From Seison nebaliae (taxonomy: Eukaryota; Rotifera; Pararotatoria; Seisonacea; Seisonidae): a stretch of 64,000 nt of DNA. Each line of letters opens with the position of its first letter. Position 1 is the stretch's first letter. The position numbers were made by a program, and so were the translations under genes. The stretch is taken from the NCBI GenBank assembly GCA_023231475.1, contig JALJEE010000596.1, forward strand, positions 62,001 through 126,000, written 5' to 3'. Of the stretch, positions 48,391 to 60,947 are shown piece after piece. The notes below the pieces were generated by a model. The model worked only from the letters and a program-made list of their open reading frames with translations, had not been told where the DNA came from and did not search any database.

Positions 48391-50358
48391 TTATAATAAA
48401 TGATTGATCAGAGGAATAATCAATTTTTTCATATAAGAATTCCTTGTAATATGTTCTTGAAATTCTTCTCTTTTCATAAACTTTATATGTGAACTACAAA
48501 AATACATAAAGTAGTTCATGGGATGTAATGACCAGATGAATGCGTTCGATTTGTCAATAATTTCTTTTAGCAATTTCAGTGATTTGTAGAGTTCTACAAC
48601 ATCACTATGTGTCAACACATGCTCGGTGACTTTTCCATTTTGACAAATTGTCATTATTCGATAGGAAATAAACGAAATAATTTCGTAAATTTTTGATTCT
48701 TTCCTCAACTGGTCGAAAATTCCAAATTTGTTGAAATATTCATTCATTTCGGTTATCATGCTATCTATCGTTATTAATCTTCTCCAATCATAAATGGACA
48801 AACGAAATGCGTCCTTCATCGATCGTTCATTTTTAATAAACTTCAATTTATCGTCTTTGAAAATTTCATGTTCTTTCTTGTGAGTTTTCATCATATCGAT
48901 TATTTGATGAGTGCTAAGAAAATTTCTTGAACTTTCAAAATTTTCCAATTTATCTGGAACATCATCGAAATATACAGTAGGTCTTTTCACATAGAAAATC
49001 GGTTGTGATGTTGTCAAAAATATTTCATAAAATAATTCACATATCGTTCCTTTTAGATCGTTTATCGATTGTTCCATTTGAACTAATTTCTCATGTTCTT
49101 TTGAATTCGAAAAAATTTGTCGTGGAAGAGATCGCCGATCTTTAATGAATAATCTTTTGGCATTATTCTCTAACAAAATATCTTCTGCCTGTACGAGAAA
49201 TGGAATAGATGTTTCTTTCAATTTCATTCTGTGTTTTTCATATTCAACACGATTATCATTCTCTTTCCGTTGGAGATACGACGATGGTAAATTGAGAGAA
49301 TTATCATCAAACGAATTTATAAGAATTTCCAATAAACTCTTTAAATTTTCGTAATTGTTGACTTGGAGGACATCGTGTCTAATTTTCAGATGTGCAGTTT
49401 CCTCGAATAATCGTACTAATAATTTCAGATGCAAAATCAACACATCAATTTGTGCCGTTCTATCAGTGAAACATTTTTCACCTTCACAATTATCAGTCTT
49501 GATAATATTGTGATAAAGAAAAATATTTTTACAAATTCCATCAAAATAGTCAGGAAATTTCCAAAATTCCATTTTATTGAATCCGGTTTTCGATACGATT
49601 TCCAATAATTTAATGCAATCGGTTATCGTATAATTTTCGTTCGAAAAATTTTTCATCAATTTATGAAAAACCGTTAAATTGGAATTTGATGGTATGAGTG
49701 TGATGGAATGAGAAGAATTATATAATTTCCATTCATTCCAAGCGATGAATAATAAGGCAGTTGTATTTCGTTCTTGCGAAATGAAATAAATGTTATACAA
49801 TTTAATTTCCGTTTTTTCTGGTTTTTCGTCATCATTTTCTTCTTCTGTTTTATGATTATTTTCGCTCTCGTTATCTGATAGATCATCTTCATAAATTATA
49901 GTTGAATCATATTTAAAGTGTGAAATGTCAATGGAGATATTTCCTTTCATTTCATTCATTTGCTTTTGTTTTACTTCCAATTCTTTCCGTTTCATTTTTA
50001 ACTGATCAGTCGATTGATATTTAATAGAAATGGAGATCGCTTTCCGTTTCTCTTCATTGAGAAGAAACCTTGGCAAGTTATGTTGTGCTTCAATCGAAAT
50101 AACGTTTTCGAATGAAGTTATTAAACTCAATTTCCCAATTGGATAAGACGACATATAAATGGAATTGTTTGTGACGATTAAACTTTGTAAAGTTAATTTA
50201 TTCACTAGATATGGAATATTTATTTTGTACAACGGATTATTATAGATACATGTATCAAAAAATTTTAGATGAGATATGTCCAATTTCCCTAAAATCCTTT
50301 CCAATTTGATCTCATATTTCCAATTCTCATTCACCATGTATTGTGGATGCGCCATCAT
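48391..50358 (-). CDS. Unrecognised 655-residue protein, possible distant member of the same cluster
   Basis: One uninterrupted 655-codon frame from ATG 50358 (MMAHPQYMVNENW). The N-terminal 130 residues alternate hydrophobic strands and resemble a small beta domain. An acidic linker follows (EENDDEKPEK area), then a long helical half. Segments such as CFTDRTAQIDVLILHLKLL, KFIKNERSMKDAF and ISFISYRIMTIC sit in the same order as SRQTE, KNER and ISYRI blocks of the two downstream paralogs, but similarity is weak and only read by eye. No signal peptide, catalytic motif or repeat is evident. The gene stands at the head of the minus-strand cluster. The function is unknown; the open length alone makes a chance frame unlikely. 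Confidence 0.65.
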   Translation of the reverse strand: MMAHPQYMVNENWKYEIKLERILGKLDISHLKFFDTCIYNNPLYKINIPYLVNKLTLQSLIVTNNSIYMSSYPIGKLSLITSFENVISIEAQHNLPRFLLNEEKRKAISISIKYQSTDQLKMKRKELEVKQKQMNEMKGNISIDISHFKYDSTIIYEDDLSDNESENNHKTEEENDDEKPEKTEIKLYNIYFISQERNTTALLFIAWNEWKLYNSSHSITLIPSNSNLTVFHKLMKNFSNENYTITDCIKLLEIVSKTGFNKMEFWKFPDYFDGICKNIFLYHNIIKTDNCEGEKCFTDRTAQIDVLILHLKLLVRLFEETAHLKIRHDVLQVNNYENLKSLLEILINSFDDNSLNLPSSYLQRKENDNRVEYEKHRMKLKETSIPFLVQAEDILLENNAKRLFIKDRRSLPRQIFSNSKEHEKLVQMEQSINDLKGTICELFYEIFLTTSQPIFYVKRPTVYFDDVPDKLENFESSRNFLSTHQIIDMMKTHKKEHEIFKDDKLKFIKNERSMKDAFRLSIYDWRRLITIDSMITEMNEYFNKFGIFDQLRKESKIYEIISFISYRIMTICQNGKVTEHVLTHSDVVELYKSLKLLKEIIDKSNAFIWSLHPMNYFMYFCSSHIKFMKREEFQEHITRNSYMKKLIIPLINHLL

Positions 50359-53094
50359 TTAATTCAGAAAAAACCTTCCCGAACAGTTTAGCAGGTTTCC
50401 TATCGAATCGTTACTAATGGTCATAAACATGATCCAACTTAAAATAATTTGAAAGGAAAGAAGTTTTGGAGAATAAAATAACTTTTGTGAAAGTATGACC
50501 ATAGCAACCGGCGAATAATGTGACCTTCATCATCTTCGTCATTTTACTTCCAAAACTTAAACTAGCAAATGGGAAGTGAATTTCTATTGGTAATTCGGTT
50601 TAGGAGAGGAATGTCAGTTTAAGAATTCTCCAAACTCAACTTCTATTTGAGAGAAGTTAAGCGACAAACAATCGACAACATCCATCAAACAGAACGACCC
50701 TCAACTCTCTCCTCTAATGTGATGTAACGGTGAGTTGAATAATAATTTTATGCTAAAATATAGGAATGTTCAAAAGATCAAAATGAAAGACATTTCCAAT
50801 TTCTTTCTTTCGAAAACATGTCATCCAACGAAACAATTTACTTGACATTCTCAATTCCATTAGAATTAAGGAAAAATTTTTTCAAACAAATTTTTATTAT
50901 TTCTTTTTTCCCAACTGATATTTATTTTATATTTTTATTTTATTCCTACGATACACATTGATCAATCCAACGACAAATCAAATAACACATCAAACATCTA
51001 TGTATGATTTCATTAGAGTTTTCTGTCATTATTAGTTCCATATTTGTTCATAGAAAAAAAGAGAAATGTCACGTCATTCGTGTGTATTCATATAAATAAG
51101 CAAACAACTATCATTCACCACCATTGGAACAGATAATCGGTATAGATATAATCAAATGAGAAAAGCAAAAGAAAAACAGATTTATTCGCATGATATGTTC
51201 CAGAATAAAGAGTTAGATAATTAATCGAAGCGTTCCCATGGAAATCTTAATATAATTACAAACAACAAGAAATTATCAGTCCATAAGTCGGGGTAATGCA
51301 TTTATGGGAAAATGTGTTTGTTGGGGAAATGTTTGCTCCATTTTTTCTTTCCATAATTCTAGATAATTCCATATTATATCTACTTCCTCTATCTCCATAT
51401 GTTCGAACTTCGATTCATCTATTTTAAATTCATAACGGAAACTATTCAAGAGAATTATAATTAAAAAATATGAAATTATTGAATCTAGAATATTTATAAA
51501 TGAAAATAATAATCGTTCGAAAGTTTTACTCAATTGAAGTTTGATCTATTAATTTCGTTCCATAATGATTTCTATTTATTAATTATAACTATGTCTAACA
51601 TGTAGAAGTGACTGGGATAAAATAAAACTAAACATGAGATTCTACCGCTTAATAAATAACTATACAATTATTCGAAAATAAGTTCAGATAATGTTCAGAG
51701 TAATAAGTCAGAAATCAGTTCAAGACACTATAAACAATTTATTGAAAAGTGATAAATTTTAATTTAGAGAAATTTAGATACATATGTATATACCACTCGT
51801 GTATATTTATATATCACCGTCAATGTCATGTCATCCTATGTCAATACATATGTACTGATAAAATATATTTAATTCGTTTAGTATTTTTCACCAATATTCC
51901 GATTTTTCACATACTGTAACCTCCATCCAATTCCCTTAATCTACTTCAAATTGACCCTTAAACATACAAGTAGGACATGTAAAAACCAATGCCAAATTCA
52001 ATCCAACATTTTTTCTTTCCGATCACTTCGGCCACTTTCCTCCAGAAGATGAAGATTGACTGGCCCTAAAGGAAAATAATAAATTTTTACAATAAATGAA
52101 TTTTGAGAAACTTCTGTCATACCGCGAAGACTTCGCTTCTTAGCAGTCCAGTACTAACGAAGGTGGTTAAACTTCTTTTTCACTACTGATATCCCTCCTT
52201 CTCTCGTCCACTCTTTCGTCTGAAATATTATCGAATAAGAAATAAACTTGGAGATTTTCATTTTAACCTCAGCCGCTTCCTTAGCTGTGACTTCTGAGGA
52301 AAGGTCTGAAAACATAATAATTATATTTTGTACTTCGGAATTCATAGAAAATTCGGACAAACCACATGAAGAGGACTCTATCGACCTCTTTACCCCTAAA
52401 GAACGATAATTTATCACTTTAAATAAATTACAATAACTTCGCCATATCCCCGTCCTTATCCTTTTTCTCACCAACTTAATTTTTTCTTCAAGAAAAAAAA
52501 CATAATAGAATATAATTTTAAAATAAAATTAAACTCTTCGTGTTCCTCATCCTATCGACGAATTTCCGTACCATTCCGTACCTCTAAGATCATTTTTCAA
52601 GTGAACTTTATTTTGCATATTAAGAAAAGAAGTGATAAAAATTATTAGAATAGGAATTGAAATTAGAAATAAAACCTTTCAATTATTTAACAACGAACTA
52701 ACTAATTTTAGATATTATTTATATATTCATCAGTCGACAAATGAAATTGTTCTATTTTGTATTTTCATTGTAACAATCAATGACTGAAATAAAATTTCTT
52801 CCTTTTTTAATTTAATTATTTTCATTGGTCAAAAACAACGTTGGGAAATTCAAAAATTTAAGCAAACTGAATTTTATATTTTATATTTCACATGAGGCTG
52901 TCACATAGTGACTAACTTAATATATAGCTAATTTTTTAATATAGCTGTTTTAAATTAAATTATTTATTAGTTGGACATGTTGTGACGAGTGGTTTTAAGG
53001 CGTTGGAGCTGAAATCCAATGATGTCTCCCTGGTAGCTTCAAATTCTACCCGCGAAGATAAAACATTTTTAAGATTTGGATTAAAATTTTATAC
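50359..53094. other. Intergenic region between the unknown cluster and tRNA-Lys
   Basis: Mostly AT-rich sequence. Two stretches on the minus strand look partly coding: 51276 to about 51440 (ends FPINALPRLMD-stop, preceded by a possible acceptor) and about 52150-52470 (contains SSEVTAKEAAE before a possible donor). I could not build a frame-consistent gene with introns of believable length from either, so neither is called. Confidence 0.35.
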
Positions 53095-53167
53095 CGCCCA
53101 CCCAGGGGCTCGAACCCTGGACCTTAGGATTAAAAGTCCCACGCTCTACCGACTGAGCTAAGCGGGC
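53095..53167 (-). tRNA. tRNA-Lys (anticodon UUU)
   Basis: Read on the minus strand, this begins GCCCGCTTAGCTCAGTCGGT, with a normal D arm (A box TAGCTCAGTCGG). The anticodon loop is CTTTTAA with anticodon TTT. The T arm carries the B box GGTTCGAGCCC. The acceptor stem pairs GCCCGCT with GGTGGGC, including wobble pairs, and the discriminator base is G. It has the usual length of about 73 bases without an intron. A TTTT run follows about 11 bases downstream, fitting an RNA polymerase III terminator. The sequence closely resembles other animal tRNA-Lys(UUU) genes. Confidence 0.95.
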
Positions 53168-54119
53168 ATGTATAATAGTTCTTTTTGAAGTTTTATTATT
53201 GTTCTTCTCTCTAAAATCTCTCTTTTTTCTTCTTCAATTTAATTTAAAGTTCATTATAATATTAACTATGATCATAATATTCCCCTAATCATAATTTAAC
53301 CATAATCTCTCTTTAACTGTTCATGCTTAAGAAGTCTTTTTCTCCGAATTATTCGTATACTGGAGATGAATCACGGTCATTTGGTCACCCTTAAATTTCA
53401 TCACTTTTTATTAAATTTGGACATTTTGTCAGATGGTGTTACTTTCCACTCGAGTTACTTTCACCCCGAAAAAAAAATTGAACAGAAAAATGAGATTCTG
53501 CTCATTGAAAATAAATGTAGTAGAGTTCATTCGAAAGAGAATTTTATGCTATTTCAATATTTGTCAATTGTCTTTTCTAACTATTGTTAGAAAATTGTAA
53601 AAGAACTTTATTTTTCTTTTTTTTTGAGACTACCAAAGTGTTTGGTTCGATTTCGGTGGTTCATGGAACAAGAACTATATCCGCAATATAAGCTTTTTGA
53701 ATGATTTATGCAGTTACTATTGTGATTTTTATGGAATACCCAGCGTCGATATTCTTTATTTTATGGATAAAAGTATAAGAAACATTTTTTAAGTTCTTCG
53801 CTAATTTTTGACTAAAAAGTGTATATATACTCAAATTTAATGATAATAAATGTTCCATTGAAACTAATCCATTTCATGATATTTCATCAATATTCCTTTG
53901 ATTAAATGTAATTTTGATAATCTCTCCGAAACTTCGTTTGATATATTAAAAGAATAAGTCTATAACAGTATATGAGGTATAATATTATATTTCGAGGTTT
54001 TCTAACATCATAGGAACGTACAAGCTTTCGAGATATCTGGATTATGTTGACGTATTGTGTCGAATGAATTATAAGAATCTTGAAAATAAAAATCAGAATT
54101 TTTTGTTTAATTATGTGTT
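53168..54119. other. Intergenic region upstream of tRNA-Lys and downstream of the small helical gene
   Basis: AT-rich with several T runs. A 74-codon open frame on the plus strand (53366-53590) shows no recognisable features and looks like chance. I see no repeat or RNA gene here. Confidence 0.4.
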
Positions 54120-55049
54120 CTAACTTTCAATTTTGCTGACTTGTTGTTTAAACTTTTGGTATTTCTTCACAAAATTTTCAGTAGTACTATCGGAAAATTC
54201 CATTACAATTTCTTTGGAAGGAGCTACCTGAAATTCATGTTGATATCTTTCCTTTACCGTCTGTATGAAAGTTGTTAATCGTGAAGTGTAATTGGCGGCA
54301 ATTTCTAAATTATAAGTTTCAAAATGTTTACTATTTCTGCCCAATTCATACCGTTAATTTGAAACAATAAAAACAAATAAGAAAATAAACTGATCACTAT
54401 ATTTAATATCATTATGTTTCTCTTCATAGAATTCCAAAGATTTTCGAAGAATTGTTTGTTTCAGAGACTTAAGATTGAAGGTATGGTCATCGTTTTTCGT
54501 ACTGGTCGAATTCAGGTAACTTGTATCATACGTCATCTTTTATGGATAATTGAAATTTAATTTATTAGTCAAAATTAACATTGATGACACTGTTACAAAG
54601 CAGAGCATCATAACTGAGAATTTCATTTTTATTCTTCGATTCGCTGAGGGTTTCCATCAACTTGCTATTTAAATTTTCCACATATTCATCCAAATTTTCA
54701 ACCATGTTGTACTAGAAATATAAAAAGAGTTTTATTCGATTTCTACTTATAAAAGTAATCTCTGTTAAATCAAACTTTACTAAGGATTCTTACAAAATGT
54801 TCACACTGTGAAATGAAGTCAACGAAAATATTTTAGAAGGACAAAAATATAAGGAAATCCAATAACATCCAATATAATCTTCTTGAAACTAAAGAAATTG
54901 GTTGTCTCCATTGGAGGTTGATAAACGGGACTATAAAATTTCGCATCTAAACTATCCAAAACTCGTCTGATTTTCGAAAGACCATCGAAGGTTTTCTTTG
55001 ATTCTTCATCGGAACTGTAGAACTCAAATCGTTGCAATTTGCCTTCCAT
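54120..55049 (-). CDS. Small helical protein of unknown function (about 229 residues)
   Basis: I do not recognise it. A frame-consistent chain is 55049-54867, 54805-54794 (a 12-nt micro-exon), 54711-54580, 54536-54391 and 54336-54120, giving 229 codons plus stop. The sequence is almost wholly helical and charged, with likely coiled coil: DEYVENLNSKLMETLSESK, LKQTILRKSLEFYEEKHND, TTFIQTVKERYQHEFQV, and NFVKKYQKFKQQVSKIES at the end. The N-terminus includes LSKIRRVLDSLDAKFYSP. Such proteins are often small subunits of motor, kinetochore or cilium complexes, but nothing here points to one. The start is uncertain; the same frame is open upstream to about 55117 behind a possible acceptor. It lies 165 bases downstream of the NACHT/WD gene on the same strand but could not be joined to it in frame. 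Confidence 0.55.
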
Positions 55050-55214
55050 CAATTGAAGATATTTCGATTTTGTTGCTTCTTGTATTTGACGAATTCGTTT
55101 ATATGTCTTCTTTTCATGGAATCTGCAATAATAATAATGTGTAATAATTAATCCGATGTAACACAGTTTCCAATTTTTATGATTTGTTGAATGAAGTGAA
55201 GTTTAAAATATTCT

Positions 55215-58200
55215 TTAAAATTTGAAAAGTACAAACAAAGATAATTCATTTTGATATTCTTTATCAATTTTTAATTGAGGGTCGTTCCTTAAATAACAAT
55301 AAATTGATCGGTTCTTACAAGTGACTACCATGAAACGATTATTAACAAGTTGTGCTGATACGGGTTCATTAAATAATTCGGTGAGAGCTGTAAAATAATT
55401 TATTGATTTTTATAATTACTTAAAAGTCCAATTAACCTATTACTCGTGGGGTATATTGTTCGGCTGTTACAACATTGATAGGTTTTCCTTCGGTCTCAAT
55501 TTGAACTTTTTCGTCAACCGTAGGAAATGGAATAGCTTCTAATCGCACGATAAACAAGTAGAGATTATTGACGATAGTATAAAGATAATTCCCATCGTCC
55601 GATAATTCGAAAAGAAATTTATAATGATAATTTTGTAATTGTTCCATAACACTGTTCTCTTTCCGTAGATATATCTCATCTAAAGTAGGAGAAATATTGT
55701 GAAATTGGAGAGTGAATTGTCGTATACATTTGAATTCCAAATTTTCATAATATATATAATATATTTTGGATTTAGTAGAAAGCATTGAAATATAGTTTCG
55801 GCATTTGCACATTCCAATTCGAACAATATTTTTCGTGTCAACATCTGTTATTTCCAACGGTTTCACTTTTCCATCATCACTTAACAAGTCGATTGCTCCT
55901 TTCACGTTCAGAATAAGTATATGATAAGAGTTCCGTAGAAATTCTAATTGAATAATCGGTTTTGTTGAGAATTTGATGGAATATCGAACTTTTGATGAAG
56001 CAATTGAATAATTCAAAATTAATTTGTCATACAAAATGATTAGCGCTTTATGATCCTCCGTTATCAATGGAGTTATAATTTTTCGATCAGTTGTAATATT
56101 TATCGATATTTTTTGTGTAAAGTTTTCCACAATTTCTTGTAAATGCCAATTTGTTGGAGATTTTTGTTGAAATAAGAAATATTTTCCTGATAACTTATTT
56201 TCTATTAAAAATCTGTTTTCTGATAATAATTCAAAATCGATCAATTTCCAGAAACATTCGTTTTCATTCACATCTCGCTCATTCGAATTAGATTGAAGAT
56301 TTAATCGAATTTCTATTTTATCCATGTTCATCTTATCTGGTTCTAAATGAATATTACATTTAATCGTTTCTCCTACAGTCCTATGTTTCTTAGTAGAATT
56401 TTTCTGAATTAAACATCCGATTTTTTCTTCAATTTCTACATATACAATTCCTGGTCGAATAATTGCGATTTTCGACAATTCCCGGTTATCGAAATTTATC
56501 TCACAAGTTATCTCACCTCGATAAACATCAAATTCCTTCACCCTACGAGAAGACAATTCAAAAAATTATCAATTGTAGTGAAACTTGTTTTTATTGTCAA
56601 TGAACATAACCAGATTAGATGGTATTCTCGAATTGTATTGGAGATCGTTACCGATAATTTGGTTTTCGCTTTGTGGAGGCATTTCCAAATTATAATCATC
56701 TTCAACTTCTGAATTCATCATAACCTTCATAGTTTGATCTCTTGAAGCAGTTAAATACATTCCTGAATGAGGATTAATATTATTTGAATTATTAAGTAGA
56801 AAAACTTTCGGTATCTTGTGGTGTATAAATACCAACAATTCGATCACTATGATAATGATGAAATTTAGGAAGAGCAATAGCTAATGCATTTTGGTTCGTA
56901 AAGGGATTTAACAAAATTGCAAATTCATAAATTTTCATTATTCCATCTGATTTTGAAGCAAAAATATTCGTTTTAACACATTTGATAAGTTCAAAAGGTC
57001 CATCGATTATATGTAAGGAATAATGACTAATACATTCATTACGATAAAGGACGAATATATCTCCTGTACTGCTAAGTCCAGCAATGTATCCAGCTCCTAC
57101 TTGCAAGTGCTTGAGAGGTGGAATAAGTTCCGGATGATCAATATCTGGAATAGCCATTTGTGGTTTTCCGTCAACAATCTTCACAAATACTAATGCTCCG
57201 TTATTCATGGAGAGAAGTAATTGCTTTTTTAAAAACGAAGAATCGACTGAAATTATACTACCGGGAATGTGAAGTAATTGTGATGAAATATCCTTTTGAG
57301 ATACGTATGAAAATAAGAGAAATATATTAAAAACTGAAACTTTCGAACTTTTGACTTCCACGAGCATTGTTGTATTGTTTGCCATTTGGAAGCAAAAAAA
57401 GTTGTCGTATAATTGAAATAATTGGCGAACTGGACCTGGGGTTTTCATATGAAACTCATGAACTTCCTCATCAAAATGGACGAAATAAATAACAGATTGA
57501 GATGGGTGGAATCGAACAGCAATCGTTTGACTTAAAGAAATCATTTGAATAAATGTTGTGGTTGGCAAGATGTCGAGTGTACTTCTTAGACTACTAATCT
57601 CCACTTCTTTCAGAAGAACTTGTTCAATTGTTTGAGAGTAAATATAATCCGAAGACATAGCGACTGTAAGTTCGCCAAAAACAACAAAGTCAAAGAAATA
57701 GTTGGTTGGTAATGATAGTTCTTTTATTTCGAAGCCTGTCCTCATTTCTAAAACTAAAATATTGTCAGCTAAACTGTAACAATATTTATCTTTCGGTCCC
57801 ATCATTATTTTGTGGATTGGTTTCTTATGCCGGTCCATTTGGAAAATGACGGCACTGTTTGAAATTCGATGTTGTTGATAAGGCACAGTGATACCTGAAT
57901 GGAACGAACTATAATCATTAATTTTTTTTAACAATTTTGTACATATCGGTTGTATTCCGTAGTATTGGATACACAACGCTTTTAGATAAATACCAGTATC
58001 GTGAGGTATCTTCTTCAAATGAATCCAACTCAATAGGAAAATTCGTTGAATGAATGAAAATTCTTGACTTTTCTGCTTTATCATCACATCTCTTGAATTC
58101 ATTGATGAATAATTTTTAATCATCTCAAAAATTTCATTTCCTTCCATATACTCAAACGACGCTCGCATAAACTTATAATCGAAAACCGTATCATTGATTG

Positions 58201-60947
58201 CTAAGTCGATGGAAAAATTTACATTAATTTTAGAAAGTGTCCGCGGCAATTCGAATAATTTTCGTTTATTATAAATCGTCGTCAATCCATCGAGCGATAC
58301 CGTTTCCAATTGTTGCTTCGGCATTAACCGATCAGAAACTTCGCCTTCCGTCCCCAATTTCTCAGCCAAATGTTCTCCATATTTCAATTCTTTCTTTTGA
58401 CCGTCTGCCCATTTTCCTGTATAATAATCACAAATATTTTGAAATATTTCCTTTTGTTCACTTTCGCTTAATTCACCGAAATATTCATTTTCTGAAACTT
58501 CAATAAATTGACGATGATACCAATAGACAACAGTCACGTCGTCAGAATCTCGATCAACTAAATATTCTTTTAAATCATATCGTATACGAGACCATAGAAC
58601 ACCTAAAAAAATGTAAAAAAAATTGATGATAATCTTTGGTTGAAATGTGAATATTTTGATAAAAAAAACTAGGTACTCGTTTAATGGGTGGCATATGAAA
58701 ACTAGCAACTTCTTGTAGAACCAAATCATCCAAACTTAGAATATCCACCAACTCCGATTCTGTCATTCCATTACGAGAAGTATTGAGATATATAATCGAT
58801 TTCCTCACTAATTCTTTTCCATAAATATTTTCTAATTCTATAAAGAAAATTATCATGTGTATGAGAATTTCCGATTCTAACCTTTAAATACATAGACAAT
58901 CGATGCTGGTGTATCGTTACAAGAAGAAATATCAATCGATTGATAAGATTGCCATTTGGAGGTAATATCGAAAATTAATTTCAAATGAAGAGCAAGCGGT
59001 CTCTCCCCTAAAATTTGATGAACTTGATCCAATTGTTCATTTGTCAGACATCGATTGACTTTATCGAACCAACATTTCAAAATTTTGGATGCCGTCTCTT
59101 GTTCCAAATTGGGAACGGTCAAGAAATTGTCATCATTTGTCAAATATTTCCGTAAATTGGGTAAAATTGATTTGTAATCAGGAATCGTTGAGACGATAAT
59201 GCGACAATTAGAAGGCAGATTCATTGGCAGCCATTTCATGTCGAAACCATCACACAATTGATCGAGTGAATCTAGAAAGATGATTATTTTGAATTTGGGT
59301 CGATTACCACACACCGCTTTCAACCATTCGTTAAACCATATTAGAAACTCCCTATATGGTAAATCGATAATGGGCATACGAAGTGAGAGAGTACTGGACA
59401 GTTGAAAAACGAGACTATTCAATAAGCCTAATAATGATGAGGATGTTGGTGTAGTTCCTAAGAAACGAAGAACTATTCGAAAATTTTCCGTTTTATGCTC
59501 TCTAAACCATAATGCACAATTAGATGCTGCTTTCCCTAATATTGAAGTCTTCCCACATCCTGATACACCATATACCACTAACGGTTCACTTATTAATTGG
59601 GGATTGTTTGATAAAATATATTTCTTTATATAATTTAATTCTTCGTCTCTTCCTTGGAAATGTTCGGTCTTCTCCTTAAATTGGTTCGCTTGGTCCATGA
59701 TTTCTATCATTTCATTCTTCCAATAACTCTCCAAAGCACTCGATTCAGGTAGGCCTAGCGCAATTTGCAATTGAGGAATAATGTTTTGCATTCGATGTTC
59801 TTTGGCAGCAACATCTATTTGCAATTTGAGTTTATCTTTCAAATAATTTTTTAATTTTCTCAAATAGTTCATCTGTCCTCCATTTCTCGCTTCTACTTCA
59901 CCATTATTGATTAAATCCGAAAAGTTTATCTGGAGAAGATTTAAAAGAAATATTCACAAAATTAAATATAGACAAAGAATAACTTTCAACCTTTTTATAT
60001 TTTCATCACCGACAAAAGATCGAATTTTCTTTTCTTTTAATTCGTTCAACTTTTCTCTACTTTCTTCCTCTTTCTCAAAGAACTTTTTTTTCATCTTCTC
60101 ATTTTCAATTTCTTCCTCTAAAATGTCTCGGTAAATTATGATACATGATTTCTCCCAATTTTCCCATTTGAATAATCCTTCATTCACTTCATCTTCAGTA
60201 ATCGAGGAGAAGAACTTGCGAAATTGTTCTTCATGGATTTCCCCCTTATCAAAACAATCAGTGGCAGCTTTTCGAAATATCGTTAACATTCTATCCTCTT
60301 GAATGAACCATTCTTGATAACTCTGTTTCCGAACGACTACATTAGTTTTATTCACAAATTCTGGAATTATCTCGTTAATTGGTCTTAAGAGATATTGACT
60401 CGGTTTTGAATTTGTATCTTTTTGATACCATTTTTTAATCAATTCCTTATCTTCATCATTCGAGATATATTCCAACAGTTTGATGAACGTCTTCTCTTCA
60501 ATATGAGGACAAAGAATTCTCGTTCCATATTTATGGGAGATGATCAACTAACGGAAATATTTGGGAAAGTTTCAGGAGAAAACTAACGATAAATGTTGGT
60601 CCCAACGATAATTTCTGACATGTCTTCAATTCTTTCAGACATAACTCGGAGGCTGTATGATTATTTGTACAATCTGAAGGAATACCCCAACGCATATCTA
60701 CCAACTGAAAATCAACACCGTATTCTTCTCGACTATATTCTCGACATTGTGGTACAATTTCTTGTAAAATACAATTCCTTTCCAGATGCATATCTAGCGA
60801 ATAAGATATGTCTCGTTCTGTTAACTAATTTAGCTAACCTGAGAAAGTACTGCTTAAAAACACTCGTACTACCTTGGGGAAACTGGAGGGGATGTCGTGA
60901 AGTTTCCCACAAAATACATCTGCTATACTTCGAATTTTCTCGTTCAT
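55215..60947 (-). CDS. NACHT and WD-repeat domain protein (NWD1/NWD2 type)
   Basis: Exons: 60947-60839, 60793-60588, 60547-59984, 59929-58882, 58837-58670, 58602-56806, 56762-56585, 56542-55437, 55387-55215; frames close to 1,782 codons plus stop. The N-terminus has the DUF4062-like block VVRVFLSSTFSDMHLERN then FQLVDMRWGI and LSLGPTFI, typical of the NWD family. A charged coiled coil follows. The NACHT NTPase spans about residues 390-560, with P-loop GVSGCGKTS and Walker B IIIFLDSLDQL. A winged-helix segment has RVPSVLWSRIRYDLKEYLV and WYHRQFIEV. The C-terminal half is divergent WD-type beta propeller; the clearest blade is YLTASRDQTMKV. NWD proteins are cytosolic STAND ATPases; vertebrate members have neuronal roles, but the role here is unknown. 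The exon 1/2 intron was placed at 60838-60794 to give SSTFSDM. The last exon ends at a read-through stop, so the C-terminus is the least certain part. Confidence 0.85.

Noticed and set aside
55118-55319. Joining the NACHT/WD gene to the small helical gene downstream
   Set aside because: No donor of the needed phase was found; the two frames do not connect, so they are treated as separate genes.
60794-60838. Alternative 21-nt intron in the NACHT/WD gene ending at the first CAG after 60838
   Set aside because: Too short for splicing; the later CTAG acceptor gives a 45-nt intron and the family motif SSTFSDM.
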